From Roseateles saccharophilus (GTDB taxonomy: Bacteria > Pseudomonadota > Gammaproteobacteria > Burkholderiales > Burkholderiaceae_C): a stretch of 64,000 nucleotides of DNA. Positions 35,611-45,279 of this stretch are shown here, one piece after another. The position numbers and the translations under genes were made by a program. Location: positions 124,001 to 188,000 of the forward strand of contig NZ_SMBU01000005.1 in the NCBI RefSeq assembly GCF_004342485.1, given 5' to 3'. The notes below the pieces were generated by a model that worked only from the letters and a program-made list of their open reading frames with translations, did no database searches and was not told the origin of the DNA. Positions within the stretch are counted from its first letter, which is position 1. Each line of letters begins with the position of its first letter.

Positions 35611-36991
35611 GCGGGTCTCCGGCGTTTGCGGTTTGCAGGGCAGCGACCACTTGTTCCATCTTCATGAAGCGCGAGCCCTTGACCAGGGTCTGGCTCACGC
35701 CGGGTTGTTCCTTGAGGGCCGCGATCAGCGCGGCCGTGTCGTCGAAGGCGCGGGCGCGCGGGCCATAGGCCACGGCCGCATCGCGGGCGGCCGCACCGGC
35801 GGTCCAGAAATGCGCGACGCCGCGCTCGGCCGCGTAGGCGCCCACCTCGCGGTGGAAGGCCGGGCCCTCGTTGCCCACCTCGCCCATGTCGCCGAGGACC
35901 AGCCAGCCGTCACCGGGCATGCCGGCCAGCACGTCGATGGCGGCGCGCACGCTGTCGGGGTTGGCGTTGTAGCTGTCGTCGATCAGCGTGCGGCCGCGTG
36001 CGTCGCGCTTGAGTTCGGAGCGCCCCTTCACGGCCCGGAAGCTCTCCAGCCCGCGGCCTATTGAACTCAGCGGCGCGCCGGCGGCCAGCGCGCAGGCAGC
36101 AGCGGCCAGCGCATTGCGCAGGTTGTGCTCGCCGGCCATGTGCAGCGCGACGGGCACCGTGCCGGCCGGCGTGTGAATCTCCAGCGCCCAGTGGGCGCCC
36201 ATCCAGCTCGCCTGGCCCGTCACGTCAGCCTGGCCGCGCAGCGCGAAGCTCAGATGCGGACGCGCACCGGCCAGCTCCAGCCAGATCGGTGCGCAGGCGT
36301 CCTCGGCCGGAAAAACGGCGCAGCCGGTGGCCCCCAGGGCCTCGATGACGGCGCCGTTCTCGCGCGCGACGGCTTCCACCGTGGCCATGAACTCCTGGTG
36401 TTCGCGCTGGGCGTTGTTGACCAGGGCCACCGTGGGCCGGGTCATCGCGGCCAGCGGGGCGATCTCGCCGGGGTGGTTCATGCCCAGCTCGATGACGGCG
36501 GCGCGGTGGCTCAGCTCGTCGTCATGGCGCAGGCGCAGCAACGTCAGCGGCACGCCGATATCGTTGTTGTAGTTGCCCTCGGTGGCCAGCGCGTCATCCC
36601 CCACCCAGGCGCGCAGGATGCTGGCGATCATCTGCGTCGTCGTCGTCTTGCCATTGCTGCCGGTCACGGCGATGACGGGCAGCTGCTGCTGGCGGCGCCA
36701 GGCGGCGGCGAGCTGGCCCAGCGCAGCCTTGGCATCCGGCACCAGCAGGCCGGGCAGGCCCGCCTCAACCAGGCCACGCTCGGCCAGCGCCGCGACGGCG
36801 CCGGACTGCCTGGCCTGGGCCAGGAAGTCGTTGGCATCGAAGCGCTCGCCGCGCAGCGCGACGAAGAGGTCCCCCGGCCGCAGCGAACGCGTGTCGCTGT
36901 GCACGCGGGCAAAGCCGGTTGCGCCAGCGCCGACCAGCGTGGCGCCGGGCAGCAGGCCCTGGGCTTCGGCCAGCGTCATGAAGAAGCTCAC
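35600..36991 (-). CDS. murF: UDP-MurNAc-tripeptide--D-Ala-D-Ala ligase
   Basis: MurF adds D-Ala-D-Ala to complete the pentapeptide precursor. The 463-residue product starts at GTG 36991, overlapping the murE stop as GTGA; an ATG at 36979 ([12 protein letters not shown]) is an alternative. It shows the [19 protein letters not shown] substrate block, the ATP-loop [44 protein letters not shown], and [14 protein letters not shown]. All are standard MurF features, with no insertions. Confidence 0.97.
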   Translation of the reverse strand: MSFFMTLAEAQGLLPGATLVGAGATGFARVHSDTRSLRPGDLFVALRGERFDANDFLAQARQSGAVAALAERGLVEAGLPGLLVPDAKAALGQLAAAWRRQQQLPVIAVTGSNGKTTTTQMIASILRAWVGDDALATEGNYNNDIGVPLTLLRLRHDDELSHRAAVIELGMNHPGEIAPLAAMTRPTVALVNNAQREHQEFMATVEAVARENGAVIEALGATGCAVFPAEDACAPIWLELAGARPHLSFALRGQADVTGQASWMGAHWALEIHTPAGTVPVALHMAGEHNLRNALAAAACALAAGAPLSSIGRGLESFRAVKGRSELKRDARGRTLIDDSYNANPDSVRAAIDVLAGMPGDGWLVLGDMGEVGNEGPAFHREVGAYAAERGVAHFWTAGAAARDAAVAYGPRARAFDDTAALIAALKEQPGVSQTLVKGSRFMKMEQVVAALQTANAGDPHAA

Positions 36992-38484
36992 AGACCCGCC
37001 CTTTCCAGCAGCGCAGCGCGCGCCTCGGCCACATCGGAGAAGGGACGGCGCACGCCGTGGACCTCCTGGTAATCCTCATGGCCCTTGCCGGCGATCAGCA
37101 CGATGTCGCGCGCGCCTGCTTCGGCGACGGCGGCGCGGATGGCCTCCTCGCGCGACTCGATGACACGGGCAGCCGGCGCCGCCGCGGCGATGTCGGCCAG
37201 GATCTGCGCCGGCGCCTCGGTGCGGGGGTTGTCGGTCGTGATGACGACGCGGGCGGCCAGGCGGGCGGCGATGGCCCCCATCAGCGGGCGTTTGCCGCGG
37301 TCGCGGTCGCCGCCGCAGCCGAACACGCAGACCAGGGCGCCACCGCGCGCCGCGGCCAGCCCCTGCAGCGCGGACAGGGCCTTGTCCAGCGCATCCGGCG
37401 TGTGGGCATAGTCGACGACGACCTGGGGCAGCTCGCGGCCGTTGCCGACGCGCTGCATGCGGCCCGGCACCGGCGTCACCGCGGCCAGGGCCAGGGCCAC
37501 GTCGGCCAGCGCATGGCCCTTGGCGCGCAGGGCGCCGGCCACGCCGAGCAGGTTGGCGGCGTTGTAGTCGCCGATCAGGCCGGTCTGCACGGCCACCGAC
37601 TCGGCGCCCTCGTGCAGCGTGAAGCCCAGGCCGGCGCCGGTGTAGCGCAGGCCGCGGGCCGTGAGCCGGGCGTCGGCACGCTCGATGCCGGTGGTCCAGA
37701 CGTCCAGCGCGGTCAGCTCATTCGCGAGGTCGGTGCCCTTGGGATCGTCGACATTGACGACCGCCGCGCGCAGCCCCGGAAAACCGAACAGCGCGCGCTT
37801 GGCCGCCCAGTAGGCGTCCATGCTGCCGTGGTAGTCGAGGTGGTCCTGCGTGAAGTTGGTGAACACGGCGACGCGGACGGCACTGCCGGCCAGCCGCCCC
37901 TCGACGATGCCAATGCTCGACGCCTCGATGGCGCAGGCCGCGAAGCCGCCGTCGCGCATGCGGGCGAAGGCGGCCTGCAGCAGCACCGGGTCGGGCGTGG
38001 TCAGGCCGTTGTAGTCCAGCCGGGGCGGCTCGCCCGCCGGCGCGCCGCTGCGCGGCGGCTCCCCGACCCCGAGCGTGCCGACGATGCCGCAGCGCCGGCC
38101 GAGCTGGCTGGAGGCCTGTGCGATCCACCAGGCCGACGAGGTCTTGCCATTGGTGCCGGTGACGGCGATGACGTCCAGCGCGTCGGTCGGCTTGCCGAAG
38201 AAGGCGGCGGCGATCTCGCCGGTGCGGGCCTTCAGGCCGGGCAGCGAGGCGACGCGCGCATCCACGAAGCCGAAGCGCTCGACGTCGCCGTCCTCGACGA
38301 GGCAGGTGGACGCGCCGGCGGCCAGCGCCGCGGCCACGAATTCGCGGCCGTCGCGGCCATAGCCGGGCCAGGCGATGAAGGCGTCGCCGGGCTGCACCTG
38401 GCGGCTGTCGGTGCGCAGCGTGCCGGTGCACCACTCGGCAAGCCAGCGAGCGGCGGCTTCGGGGGATTTGAGACGAGTCAACAT
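36988..38484 (-). CDS. murE: UDP-MurNAc-dipeptide--meso-diaminopimelate ligase
   Basis: MurE adds the third stem residue. The 498-residue product has TDSRQVQPGDAFIAWPG, the ATP-loop VTGTNGKTSSAWWIAQ, DYNGLTTPDP, NFTQDHLDYHGSMDAYW and the specificity motif TTDNPRTEAP. The Asp-Asn-Pro-Arg sequence marks meso-diaminopimelate use, as expected for a Gram-negative cell. Its ATG at 38484 shares one base with the ftsI stop (TGATG). Confidence 0.97.
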   Translation of the reverse strand: MLTRLKSPEAAARWLAEWCTGTLRTDSRQVQPGDAFIAWPGYGRDGREFVAAALAAGASTCLVEDGDVERFGFVDARVASLPGLKARTGEIAAAFFGKPTDALDVIAVTGTNGKTSSAWWIAQASSQLGRRCGIVGTLGVGEPPRSGAPAGEPPRLDYNGLTTPDPVLLQAAFARMRDGGFAACAIEASSIGIVEGRLAGSAVRVAVFTNFTQDHLDYHGSMDAYWAAKRALFGFPGLRAAVVNVDDPKGTDLANELTALDVWTTGIERADARLTARGLRYTGAGLGFTLHEGAESVAVQTGLIGDYNAANLLGVAGALRAKGHALADVALALAAVTPVPGRMQRVGNGRELPQVVVDYAHTPDALDKALSALQGLAAARGGALVCVFGCGGDRDRGKRPLMGAIAARLAARVVITTDNPRTEAPAQILADIAAAAPAARVIESREEAIRAAVAEAGARDIVLIAGKGHEDYQEVHGVRRPFSDVAEARAALLERAGL

Positions 38485-40277
38485 CAGAAGCTTTCTTCCG
38501 TGGCCACGGCGCCCTTGTTCGCGAAGATCTGGCTCTTCACGTCGAGGTCGGGCTGCACGCCCAGCAGGCGCAGCGTCTGCGCCGCCACCTGGCTGAACAC
38601 CGGGCCGGCGACCTGGCCACCGTAGTGAGCCCCGGTGCTCGGCTCGTCAACCATGACAGCGACGACGATGCGCGGCTTGCTGATGGGCGTGATGCCCACG
38701 AACCAGGAACGGTATTTGTGGGCGGCATAGCCGCGGCCTTCCTGCTTGTAGGCCGTGCCGCTCTTGCCGCCGACGCTGTAACCGGGCACCTGGGCCTCGG
38801 GCGCCGTACCGCCGGGGCCGGCCGCGGCCTGCAGCATCAGGCGGACCTCCTGCGTGACCTTGGGCGAGAACACGCGGATGCCGGCCACCGGATGGTCGTG
38901 AGGCTGGCGCAGCATGCTGACCGGGATGATCTCGCCGTCGCGCGCGAACACGGTGTAGGCGCGCGCCAGCTGGAACAGCGAGGCCGACAGGCCGTAGCCG
39001 TAGCTCATCGTCGCCTGCTCGATGGGCCGCCAGGTCTTCCAGGGCCGCAGCTTGCCGCTGATGGCGCCTGGAAAGCTGATCTGCGGGCGCTGGCCCAGGC
39101 CGATGGCCGTGAACATCTCGTGCATCTCGCGCGGCTGCATCTGCATCGCGAGCTTGGTGGCGCCGATGTTGCTGGAGAACTTGATCACGTCGCGCACCGG
39201 GATCACGCCGTGGGCATGGGTGTCGGTGATGACGGCGCCCTGGAAGGCATATCTGCCGGGGCCGGTGTCCACCAGCGTGTCGGGAGTGACGCGGCCGGTT
39301 TCCATCGCGAGGCCGGCGATGAAGGGCTTCATCGTCGAGCCGGGCTCGAAGACGTCGGTCAGCGCGCGGTTGCGCAGCTGCTCGCCGGAAAGGTGCTGGC
39401 GGTTGCCGGGGTCGTAGCTGGGGAAGTTGGCCAGGGCCAGCACCTCGCCGCTTTGCGCGTCCAGCACGACGACGGAGCCGGCCTTGGCCTTGTTCTCGGC
39501 CACCGCGTCGCGGATGCGCTGGTAGGCGAAGAACTGCACCTTGGAGTCGACGGAGAGGTCGATGTCCTGGCCGTTGGCGGCGGGCACGACGTCGCCGATG
39601 TCTTCCACCACGCGGCCCAGGCGGTCGCGCACGACGGAGCGCGAACCGTCGCGGCCCTGCAGCTCCTTCTGGAAGGCCAGCTCGATGCCCTCCTGGCCCT
39701 TGTCCTCGACATTGGTGAAGCCGACGACATGGGCCGCGGCCTCGCCCTCGGGGTATTTGCGGCGGTACTCGCGGTCCTGGAAGACGCCCTTCAGGCCGAG
39801 GGCCTTGACCTTGGCGGCGGTGTCGTCGTCGGACAGGCGCTTGAGCCAGACAAAGCGCGCCTCGGGGTTGAGCTTGGCCTCCAGCTCCTGGTTCGACAGC
39901 CCCAGCGCCTGGGCCAGCGCCTGGCGCTTGTCGGCGTCGGCGTCGACCTCCTTGGGGATGGCCCAGATCGACGGCACGGCCACGCTGGCGGCCAGGGTCT
40001 GGCCGCTGCGGTCGTTGATGCGGCCGCGGCTGGCCGGCAGCTCCAGCGTGTGGGCGTAGCGCGCCTCGCCCTGCTTCTGGAAAAAGTCGGTGTTGAGCAC
40101 CTGCACGTAGACGGCGCGGGCCAGCAGGCCGAGGAAGGCCAGGCCGACGAGGGCGACCAGGAAGCGCGAGCGCCACGGCGGCGTCTTGGACGCCAGCAGC
40201 GGGCTGGTGGAATAGCTGACGCCGCGGCCCGAGCCGAGGGCGCGCGCGCCGGACCTGGCCTTGCCGCCGCCGCTCAT
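38484..40277 (-). CDS. ftsI: Septal transpeptidase FtsI (PBP3)
   Basis: FtsI cross-links septal peptidoglycan. The 597-residue class B penicillin-binding protein has one N-terminal membrane helix (RFLVALVGLAFLGLLARAVY) and a pedestal domain beginning ASRGRINDRSGQTLA. In the transpeptidase domain the nucleophile is Ser314 in GSTMKPF; the other motifs are SSN (FSSNIGATKL) and KSG (GGKSGTAYK). Regions such as EYRRKYPEGEAAAHVVGFTN are typical of betaproteobacterial FtsI. ATG 40277 overlaps the ftsL stop by ATGA. Confidence 0.98.
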   Translation of the reverse strand: MSGGGKARSGARALGSGRGVSYSTSPLLASKTPPWRSRFLVALVGLAFLGLLARAVYVQVLNTDFFQKQGEARYAHTLELPASRGRINDRSGQTLAASVAVPSIWAIPKEVDADADKRQALAQALGLSNQELEAKLNPEARFVWLKRLSDDDTAAKVKALGLKGVFQDREYRRKYPEGEAAAHVVGFTNVEDKGQEGIELAFQKELQGRDGSRSVVRDRLGRVVEDIGDVVPAANGQDIDLSVDSKVQFFAYQRIRDAVAENKAKAGSVVVLDAQSGEVLALANFPSYDPGNRQHLSGEQLRNRALTDVFEPGSTMKPFIAGLAMETGRVTPDTLVDTGPGRYAFQGAVITDTHAHGVIPVRDVIKFSSNIGATKLAMQMQPREMHEMFTAIGLGQRPQISFPGAISGKLRPWKTWRPIEQATMSYGYGLSASLFQLARAYTVFARDGEIIPVSMLRQPHDHPVAGIRVFSPKVTQEVRLMLQAAAGPGGTAPEAQVPGYSVGGKSGTAYKQEGRGYAAHKYRSWFVGITPISKPRIVVAVMVDEPSTGAHYGGQVAGPVFSQVAAQTLRLLGVQPDLDVKSQIFANKGAVATEESF

Positions 40278-40537
40278 GGCGTGCCTCCCGAGGCGACGAC
40301 GGCCGGCGTGATGACGCGCATGCCCAGGCGCTCGCGCGCCACCTGCTCCACGCGCAGGTTGGTGGCCTGCGCATGGCGCTCGGCGGCCAGGCGCTCGGCG
40401 TCGGCGGCCAGGCGCTGGCCCTCGGCCCTGGCCTTGTCGAGCTCGGCGAACAGGCGGCGCGACTCGTAGGCGCTGTGCACGAGCACGACGCCGCTGGCCA
40501 GCACGGCCAGGATGAGGAGCAGGTTGAGCCTGGCCAC
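40274..40537 (-). CDS. ftsL: Cell division protein FtsL
   Basis: FtsL is a small bitopic protein that forms a complex with FtsB and FtsQ and activates FtsWI. The 87-residue product begins at GTG 40537, 5 nt after rsmH. It has one membrane helix (LNLLLILAVLASGVVLVHSA) and a periplasmic heptad-type coiled coil (RRLFAELDKARAEGQRLAAD). It ends with the RLGMRVITPAVV segment seen in other FtsL proteins. No ATG fits the conserved start. Confidence 0.92.
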   Translation of the reverse strand: MARLNLLLILAVLASGVVLVHSAYESRRLFAELDKARAEGQRLAADAERLAAERHAQATNLRVEQVARERLGMRVITPAVVASGGTP

Positions 40538-40542
40538 CGCGA

Positions 40543-41496
40543 TCAGCTTTTCAGCGGCGCGTCGGTGCGCTCGGCGATGCGCAGCACGGCGGAGCGGGCG
40601 CGCGGGTTGGCCTTGACCTCCGCCGCGCTGGGCATCACGCGGCCCAGGGCCTTCAGCGCCAGCGCCGGCGGCGGCGCGAACGGCGCGCGGCGGTCGAACT
40701 CGGCCTTGCTGTGGGCGGCGATGAACTGCTTCACGCGCCGGTCCTCCAGCGAGTGGAAGCTGATGACCGACAACCTTCCGCCGGGCGCCAGCAGGCGCAG
40801 GGCCGCGCTCAGCCCCTGCTCCAGCTGTTCAAGCTCGCGATTGACATGAATCCGAAGGGCTTGAAAGGTGCGCGTGGCCGGGTCTTGCCCGGGCTCGCGG
40901 GTCTTGACCGCGCGAGCCACGAGTTCGCGCAGCTCGTCGGTGCGCGTGAGCGGCGCACCGGCTTCCCGGCGAGCAACAAGCGCCTTTGCAATCTGGCCAG
41001 CAAACCGTTCTTCGCCATAGTCCCGAATCACCTGTGCGATCTCGCGCTCGTCGGCACGCGCGAGGAAGTCCGCCGCGCTCTCGCCGCGGGTCGTGTCCAT
41101 GCGCATGTCCAGCGGCCCGTCGAAGCGAAAGCTGAAGCCGCGCTCCGGGTTGTCGATCTGCGGGCTGGACACGCCCAGGTCCAGCAGCACGCCGTCGACC
41201 TGGCGCACGCCGATGGCCGCCAGTTCCTCGGCCATGTCGGCAAAGCCGGCGTGCACGATGCGAAAGCGCGGGTCGGTGATGGCCGCGGCCGCGGCGACGG
41301 CCTCGGGATCGCGGTCGATGCCGATCAGCCGCCCCGCGGGCGCCAGTCGCGCCAGCAGCGCGCGCGAATGCCCGCCGCGGCCGAAGGTGCCGTCCACATA
41401 GGTTCCGTCCGGGCGCGCGAGCACGCCTTCCACCGCCTCGTCCAGCAGCACGGTGGTGTGGCGGAACTCGGCGCTCTCGTTCACGTCGGCGCCCAT
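40543..41496 (-). CDS. rsmH: 16S rRNA (cytosine-1402-N4) methyltransferase
   Basis: RsmH (MraW) methylates N4 of C1402 in 16S rRNA using S-adenosylmethionine. The 317-residue product has the opening [14 protein letters not shown], the SAM motif [16 protein letters not shown] and [30 protein letters not shown] and the C-terminal [13 protein letters not shown] block follow. Its ATG shares a base with the mraZ stop (TGATG), and it is the second gene of the cluster. Confidence 0.97.
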   Translation of the reverse strand: MGADVNESAEFRHTTVLLDEAVEGVLARPDGTYVDGTFGRGGHSRALLARLAPAGRLIGIDRDPEAVAAAAAITDPRFRIVHAGFADMAEELAAIGVRQVDGVLLDLGVSSPQIDNPERGFSFRFDGPLDMRMDTTRGESAADFLARADEREIAQVIRDYGEERFAGQIAKALVARREAGAPLTRTDELRELVARAVKTREPGQDPATRTFQALRIHVNRELEQLEQGLSAALRLLAPGGRLSVISFHSLEDRRVKQFIAAHSKAEFDRRAPFAPPPALALKALGRVMPSAAEVKANPRARSAVLRIAERTDAPLKS

Positions 41497-41936
41497 CAGA
41501 AACTGAAGTCCTTGAGCGCGTCGGGCAGCGGGCCGGCCATCACCTCGGCCTCGTGGGCGGCATGGGTCTCGGCGTCCCAGAGCTCGAAGTGGCTGCCCAT
41601 GCCCAGCAGCATCACGTCGTTCTTGAGCCCGGCGCTCCTGCGCAGCTCGGGCGAGATCAGCACGCGCGCCGCCGAGTCGATCTCGACGTCCATCGCATTG
41701 CCGAGGAAGACCCGCTTCCAGCCCGCGGCCGACATCGGCAGCGCGGCGACCTTGTCGCGGAAGACCTCCCAGGTCGGGCGCGGGAACAGCATCAGGCAGC
41801 CGTCCGGGTGCTTGGTGACCGTCAGTCGGCCCTGGCAGAGCAATTGCAGCACCTCACGATGACGCGTGGGAACGCTCAGGCGCCCCTTGGCGTCCAGCGC
41901 CAAGTTGGAGGCTCCCTGAAAGACGATTTCCGACAC
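41496..41936 (-). CDS. mraZ: Transcriptional regulator MraZ
   Basis: MraZ is an AbrB-fold DNA-binding protein that represses its own cell-wall operon in E. coli. The 146-residue product has two SpoVT/AbrB-like halves. The first is [20 protein letters not shown] with [11 protein letters not shown], and the second contains [16 protein letters not shown] and [11 protein letters not shown]. It begins at GTG 41936. The dcw promoter and a 10-bp spaced direct repeat like the MraZ operator lie immediately upstream. Confidence 0.97.
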   Translation of the reverse strand: MSEIVFQGASNLALDAKGRLSVPTRHREVLQLLCQGRLTVTKHPDGCLMLFPRPTWEVFRDKVAALPMSAAGWKRVFLGNAMDVEIDSAARVLISPELRRSAGLKNDVMLLGMGSHFELWDAETHAAHEAEVMAGPLPDALKDFSF

Positions 41937-41940
41937 TTTT

Positions 41941-41965
41941 CACCACGAAATGACACTTAGCCCCA
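41941..41965 (-). promoter_or_regulatory. Putative MraZ operator (three 10-bp spaced repeats)
   Basis: On the minus strand TGGGG-N5-TGTCA-N5-TGGTG repeats with exact 10-bp spacing (41961-41965, 41951-41955, 41941-41945). MraZ is known to bind TGGGN repeats separated by 5 nt. The first box is exact; the other two are degenerate. It lies between the -10 box and the mraZ start. Confidence 0.6.
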
Positions 41966-41993
41966 CTTTAAGCGCACCAATCCACCCGGTCAA
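41965..41993 (-). promoter_or_regulatory. Sigma70-type promoter of the cell-wall cluster
   Basis: On the minus strand TTGACC (41988-41993) and TAAAGT (41965-41970) are separated by exactly 17 nt. The start would fall near 41957, about 20 nt before the mraZ GTG. It is the only good promoter I see ahead of the 17-kb operon. Confidence 0.65.
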
Positions 41994-42087
41994 GAATCCG
42001 CACAAGTTTTTTCAATGAAATCAAGCACTTAGCGCAAACTGTTGAAATCGACAGTGGCACCAGAAAATATCCTTCATAAATAAGGAC

Positions 42088-42852
42088 TTGCTGGTCACTT
42101 GCGAAGTGGCGCTTGAAGTGTGGCGCGGCGACGCACCGTGTTTGTCCGCATGCGCCGGCAAGCCGCGCGGCTCGCGCGCCCGTGGCGTCGATGCGCGCAG
42201 CAAGGCGCAAGGCGACTGCACGCTGTGCGTCCAGGTCTGCCCGGCCGGCATCGACATCCGCAATGGCCTGCAGGCCGCGTGCATCAGCTGCGGCCTCTGC
42301 ATCGACGCCTGCGATCAGGTGATGGGGAAGCTGGGCTCGCCCAGGGGTCTGGTGCGCTTTGGCGCCATGCAGCTCGACACCACGATGCGCGCGGACTTGC
42401 AGCATGCGCTGATGCGCCCGCGGGTGCTGGTTTACGGGAGCGCGTTGCTGGCCCTTGCCACGGCCATGGTCTGGGGATGGCTGGAACGCCCGGTGTTGAG
42501 GCTGAACGCGATGCGGGACCGCAGCGTCCTGGTACGCCAGTTGGATTTCGGCGCCGTGGAGAACGTCTACCGCCTGCAGGTGATGAATGCGAGCCTGCGG
42601 CCACGCACGCTGCGCCTGACGGCCTTCACGGGCGAAGGCCCGGCCGCAACCCCGGTTCAGGTGCAGCACGCCGAGCCCTTCACCGTCGATGCCGCAGGCG
42701 CGTCCACGCTGGTGACGACGGTACGGATGAGCGCCGAGGAGGCCGGCCGTCACCCCGGTGGCAGGCCCATCCCCCTGCACTTCGTGGTGGACTCCATGGA
42801 AACGACAGGCCCGGTGCAGGCGCGGACGGCGTCCACCTTCCTGCCAGGATGA
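42088..42852 (+). pseudogene. 5'-truncated ccoG (cbb3 oxidase accessory ferredoxin) remnant
   Basis: The open frame keeps only the C-terminal half of CcoG (FixG/RdxA), a membrane ferredoxin-type copper reductase for cbb3 oxidase assembly, normally about 470 residues. The N-terminal helices are missing; homology begins near 42160. The first cluster motif reads GDCTLCVQVCPAGID and has lost one cysteine compared with the usual C-x2-C-x2-C-x3-CP. The second, CISCGLCIDACDQV, is intact. GLVRF, one membrane helix (LVYGSALLALATAMVWGW) and the Ig-like C-terminal domain (YRLQVMNASLRPRTLRLTAF) follow. The next gene overlaps by ATGA. No cbb3 oxidase genes remain in the window. A short product could still be made, but not a working CcoG. 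Confidence 0.8.
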
Positions 42853-43471
42853 ATCGGCCACCTGTGCGCGAGCGGACGGGCCCGCTCAACGCCCGCCTCC
42901 CGGATCTGACGCCGGTCCCCGACACCACCGTCTGGTTCCAGGGCGAAACACCGCGGCACGAATTGCTGCTGGTGCGCCGGGGCATCCTGCGCCTGGAGCG
43001 GGTCACGGCCGGCGGCGAGGCCGCATCGTCAGCCTGGCCGGGCGGGGCATGCTGCTGGGCGTGGAGTCCTGGCTCGGCCAGGCCCATGGTTATGACCTCG
43101 TCAGCTGCACGTCGGCGCAGGTCTCCCGGCTTCGCTGCCGGGACGTCGAAGACAACTTGCTACAGCAGCCCGAGCGCTACCGCCGCCTGCTGCGGCACTG
43201 GCACCAAAGCCTGAGCGACTCGCAGGCCTGGTCGGCGGAGCTGCTACGAGGCAGCGCACGGCAGCGCATCCTGCAGTTGCTGCTGTGGCTCGTCGCGCTG
43301 AGTGCCGCGCGCGCCGGCCAGCATTCGGTCTGGCTGCCACGGCGCGAAGACATGGGCGCCATGCTGGGATTGGCAGAGGAGACCGCCAGCCGCCAGATCA
43401 GCCCGCTGTGCCGGGAAGGCCTGTGCACCCCCGGGGACCACGAAGCGCAGGGGTGGATGCTGCCCGCCTGA
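42849..43471 (+). pseudogene. Frameshifted Crp/Fnr-family regulator
   Basis: The gene starts MNRPPVRERTGPL at 42849, overlapping the ccoG remnant. The N-terminal cyclic-nucleotide-binding-like beta barrel (TVWFQGETPRHELLLVRRGI, then LRLERVTAGGEA) is in one frame. From about 43021 the sequence continues in another frame: GRIVSLAGRGMLLGVESWLG, then the helix-turn-helix MGAMLGLAEETASRQISPLC. One missing C in GAGGCCGCATC would restore a 207-residue protein. This is either a true 1-nt deletion or a sequencing error. The N-terminal cysteines of true Fnr are absent. Pairing with a truncated ccoG favours decay. Confidence 0.8.
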
Positions 43472-43513
43472 GGCGGGCCGTGGCGCTGGCGAACTCGGAA
43501 TGAGCGCAAGGGC

Positions 43514-44953
43514 TCAGGCCGCAGCCGAGGCCAGCTCGCTGGCCAGCCCGCCGAGCCGGCGAAGTGCGTCGTCTATCCGGGCGTCGCCCGGGTGGCCCAG
43601 GTTGAGCCGCATATGGTGGACGAATCGCCGGTCCGCCGAGAAGAGCACGCCGGGCGCGGTGCTGATGCCCAGGCTCATCGCCTGATGATGCAGCGCGAGC
43701 GCCTCCACGCCGGCAGGCAGTTCAAGCCAGACGAAGTAGCCACCTGCAGGACGGGTGACACGCGTTCCCGCCGGAAAGTGGCGTTCGATCAGCCGACGCG
43801 CCCGTTGCTGTTCGGCGGCCAACGCGGTGCGCAGTTGGCGCAGATGGCGCTCGTAGCCGCCCTGCCCGAGGTAATCCGCGATCGCCAGCTGGGGCGGCAG
43901 GGCCGTCGCCAGCGAGCTCATCATCTTGAGCCGCCGAACCGCCGGCGAGAAGCGCCCCGCCGCAGCCCACCCGACGCGATAGCCCGGTGCCAGGCATTTG
44001 CTGAAGGAAGAGCAATGCAACACCCCGCCGGCCTGGTCAAAGGCCTTGGCGGACGGCGGTCGACGCACGTCGACGTACAGCTCCCCGTAGACGTCGTCCT
44101 CGATCAACGGCACGCCGTGACGCGCCAGCAGCTCCACCAAGGCCTGTTTGCGGGCTCTCGGCATCAAGGCACCCAGCGGATTCTGGAGCGTGGGCATGAA
44201 CCAGCACGCCGCCACCCGCTGCCGGCCCAGCAGTTCGCCCAGCGCGTCCAGGTCCACGCCGTGCTGCGGGTCGGTCGGCACTTCGACGGCTTTCAGCTTG
44301 AGCCGCTCCAGGGCCTGCAGCGCTGCGTAGAACGTCGGGCTCTCCACGACCACCACATCGCCGGGCTGGGTGACGGCCTGCAGGCATAGATTCAATGCCT
44401 CCATCGCGCCGTTGGTGATGACCAACTCATCCTCGGCCAGGGGAACGCCCTGCAGCGCATAGCGCTTGCGCAGAGTCTGACGAAGCCCGGCGTCGCCGAC
44501 GGTCAGCGCGCCGGTGATCTGGGCCGGCTTGAGCCGCCTCATGGCGCGCGCACCGCTACGCGCCAACGCCTCGAACGGAAACAGGTGCGGCGCTGGAAAC
44601 GCAGACCCCAGCGGGACGACGGCCGCATCCCGGGTGGACTCCAGCAGATCGAATGCCAGGGCACTGACCGCAACTTCGGTGGCCTCGGCGCGGATCGGCG
44701 CCTGCAGCGGCAGCGCCCGCGCGGGCTTCTTCCGGGCCAGGACGTAGTAGCCCGAGCGCGGTCTCGCCTCGATGAGGCCGCGCGCCTCCAGCAGCCCGTA
44801 GGCCTGGAACACGGTCGACGGGCTGATGCCGTGATGCTGGCAGGTCACCCGCACCGACGGCAGGCGCTCGCCGGGCCGCAGCAATCCCTCGCCGATGGCC
44901 TGATCCATTTCATCAGCCAGCTTTTCGTAGCGCCTGCTGACGGGACCGGGCAT
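43514..44953 (-). CDS. MocR-type regulator (GntR HTH fused to PLP aminotransferase fold)
   Basis: The 479-residue protein joins an N-terminal GntR winged helix (residues about 5-75: YEKLADEMDQAIGEGLLRPG, ERLPSVRVTCQHHGISPSTV) to a fold-type I aminotransferase domain. The PLP lysine lies in CSSFSKCLAPGYRVGW, and the cofactor aspartate region is PLIEDDVYGEL. PdxR, GabR and TauR are members that sense PLP plus amino compounds. The start ATG 44953 is close to the family norm. The target is unknown; divergent genes are usual targets, and the divergent neighbour here is a chemotaxis receptor 326 bp away. Confidence 0.9.
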   Translation of the reverse strand: MPGPVSRRYEKLADEMDQAIGEGLLRPGERLPSVRVTCQHHGISPSTVFQAYGLLEARGLIEARPRSGYYVLARKKPARALPLQAPIRAEATEVAVSALAFDLLESTRDAAVVPLGSAFPAPHLFPFEALARSGARAMRRLKPAQITGALTVGDAGLRQTLRKRYALQGVPLAEDELVITNGAMEALNLCLQAVTQPGDVVVVESPTFYAALQALERLKLKAVEVPTDPQHGVDLDALGELLGRQRVAACWFMPTLQNPLGALMPRARKQALVELLARHGVPLIEDDVYGELYVDVRRPPSAKAFDQAGGVLHCSSFSKCLAPGYRVGWAAAGRFSPAVRRLKMMSSLATALPPQLAIADYLGQGGYERHLRQLRTALAAEQQRARRLIERHFPAGTRVTRPAGGYFVWLELPAGVEALALHHQAMSLGISTAPGVLFSADRRFVHHMRLNLGHPGDARIDDALRRLGGLASELASAAA

Positions 44954-45279
44954 CTGATGCGCTGAAGTTGGCTGAAATATTCATTCTACGGATCAGGCGC
45001 AGATGCCGACCGGCCGCGCGCCAGGCCTGCGGTGCCCGCCAAGGTCGGATATCAGCGCCCTGGCGAAACGTTCTGCGGGGCTAACCCGAGCCCGCCCCAG
45101 CCCGCGGCCAAGTCCGAACCGGTTTTGCCGCACAAGTCACGGCAGGGGCGTCTCCCTGTCGCTCAGATCGCATTCGGGGCGGCGATTTCTGCTGAAATTT
45201 CGGCCAGTTTCATCCGCCTCCGCCTGCATCCAGAACTCCATCAAGCGGGCGGCTCGCTCCCTCAAACCAAGGCCGCCCC
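44954..45279. other. Divergent intergenic region, MocR gene / chemotaxis receptor
   Basis: This 326-bp stretch has no supportable gene. It is less GC-rich next to the MocR start (GAAATATTCATTC). I found no clear sigma28 or sigma54 promoter for the receptor and no hairpin of note. Confidence 0.4.
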
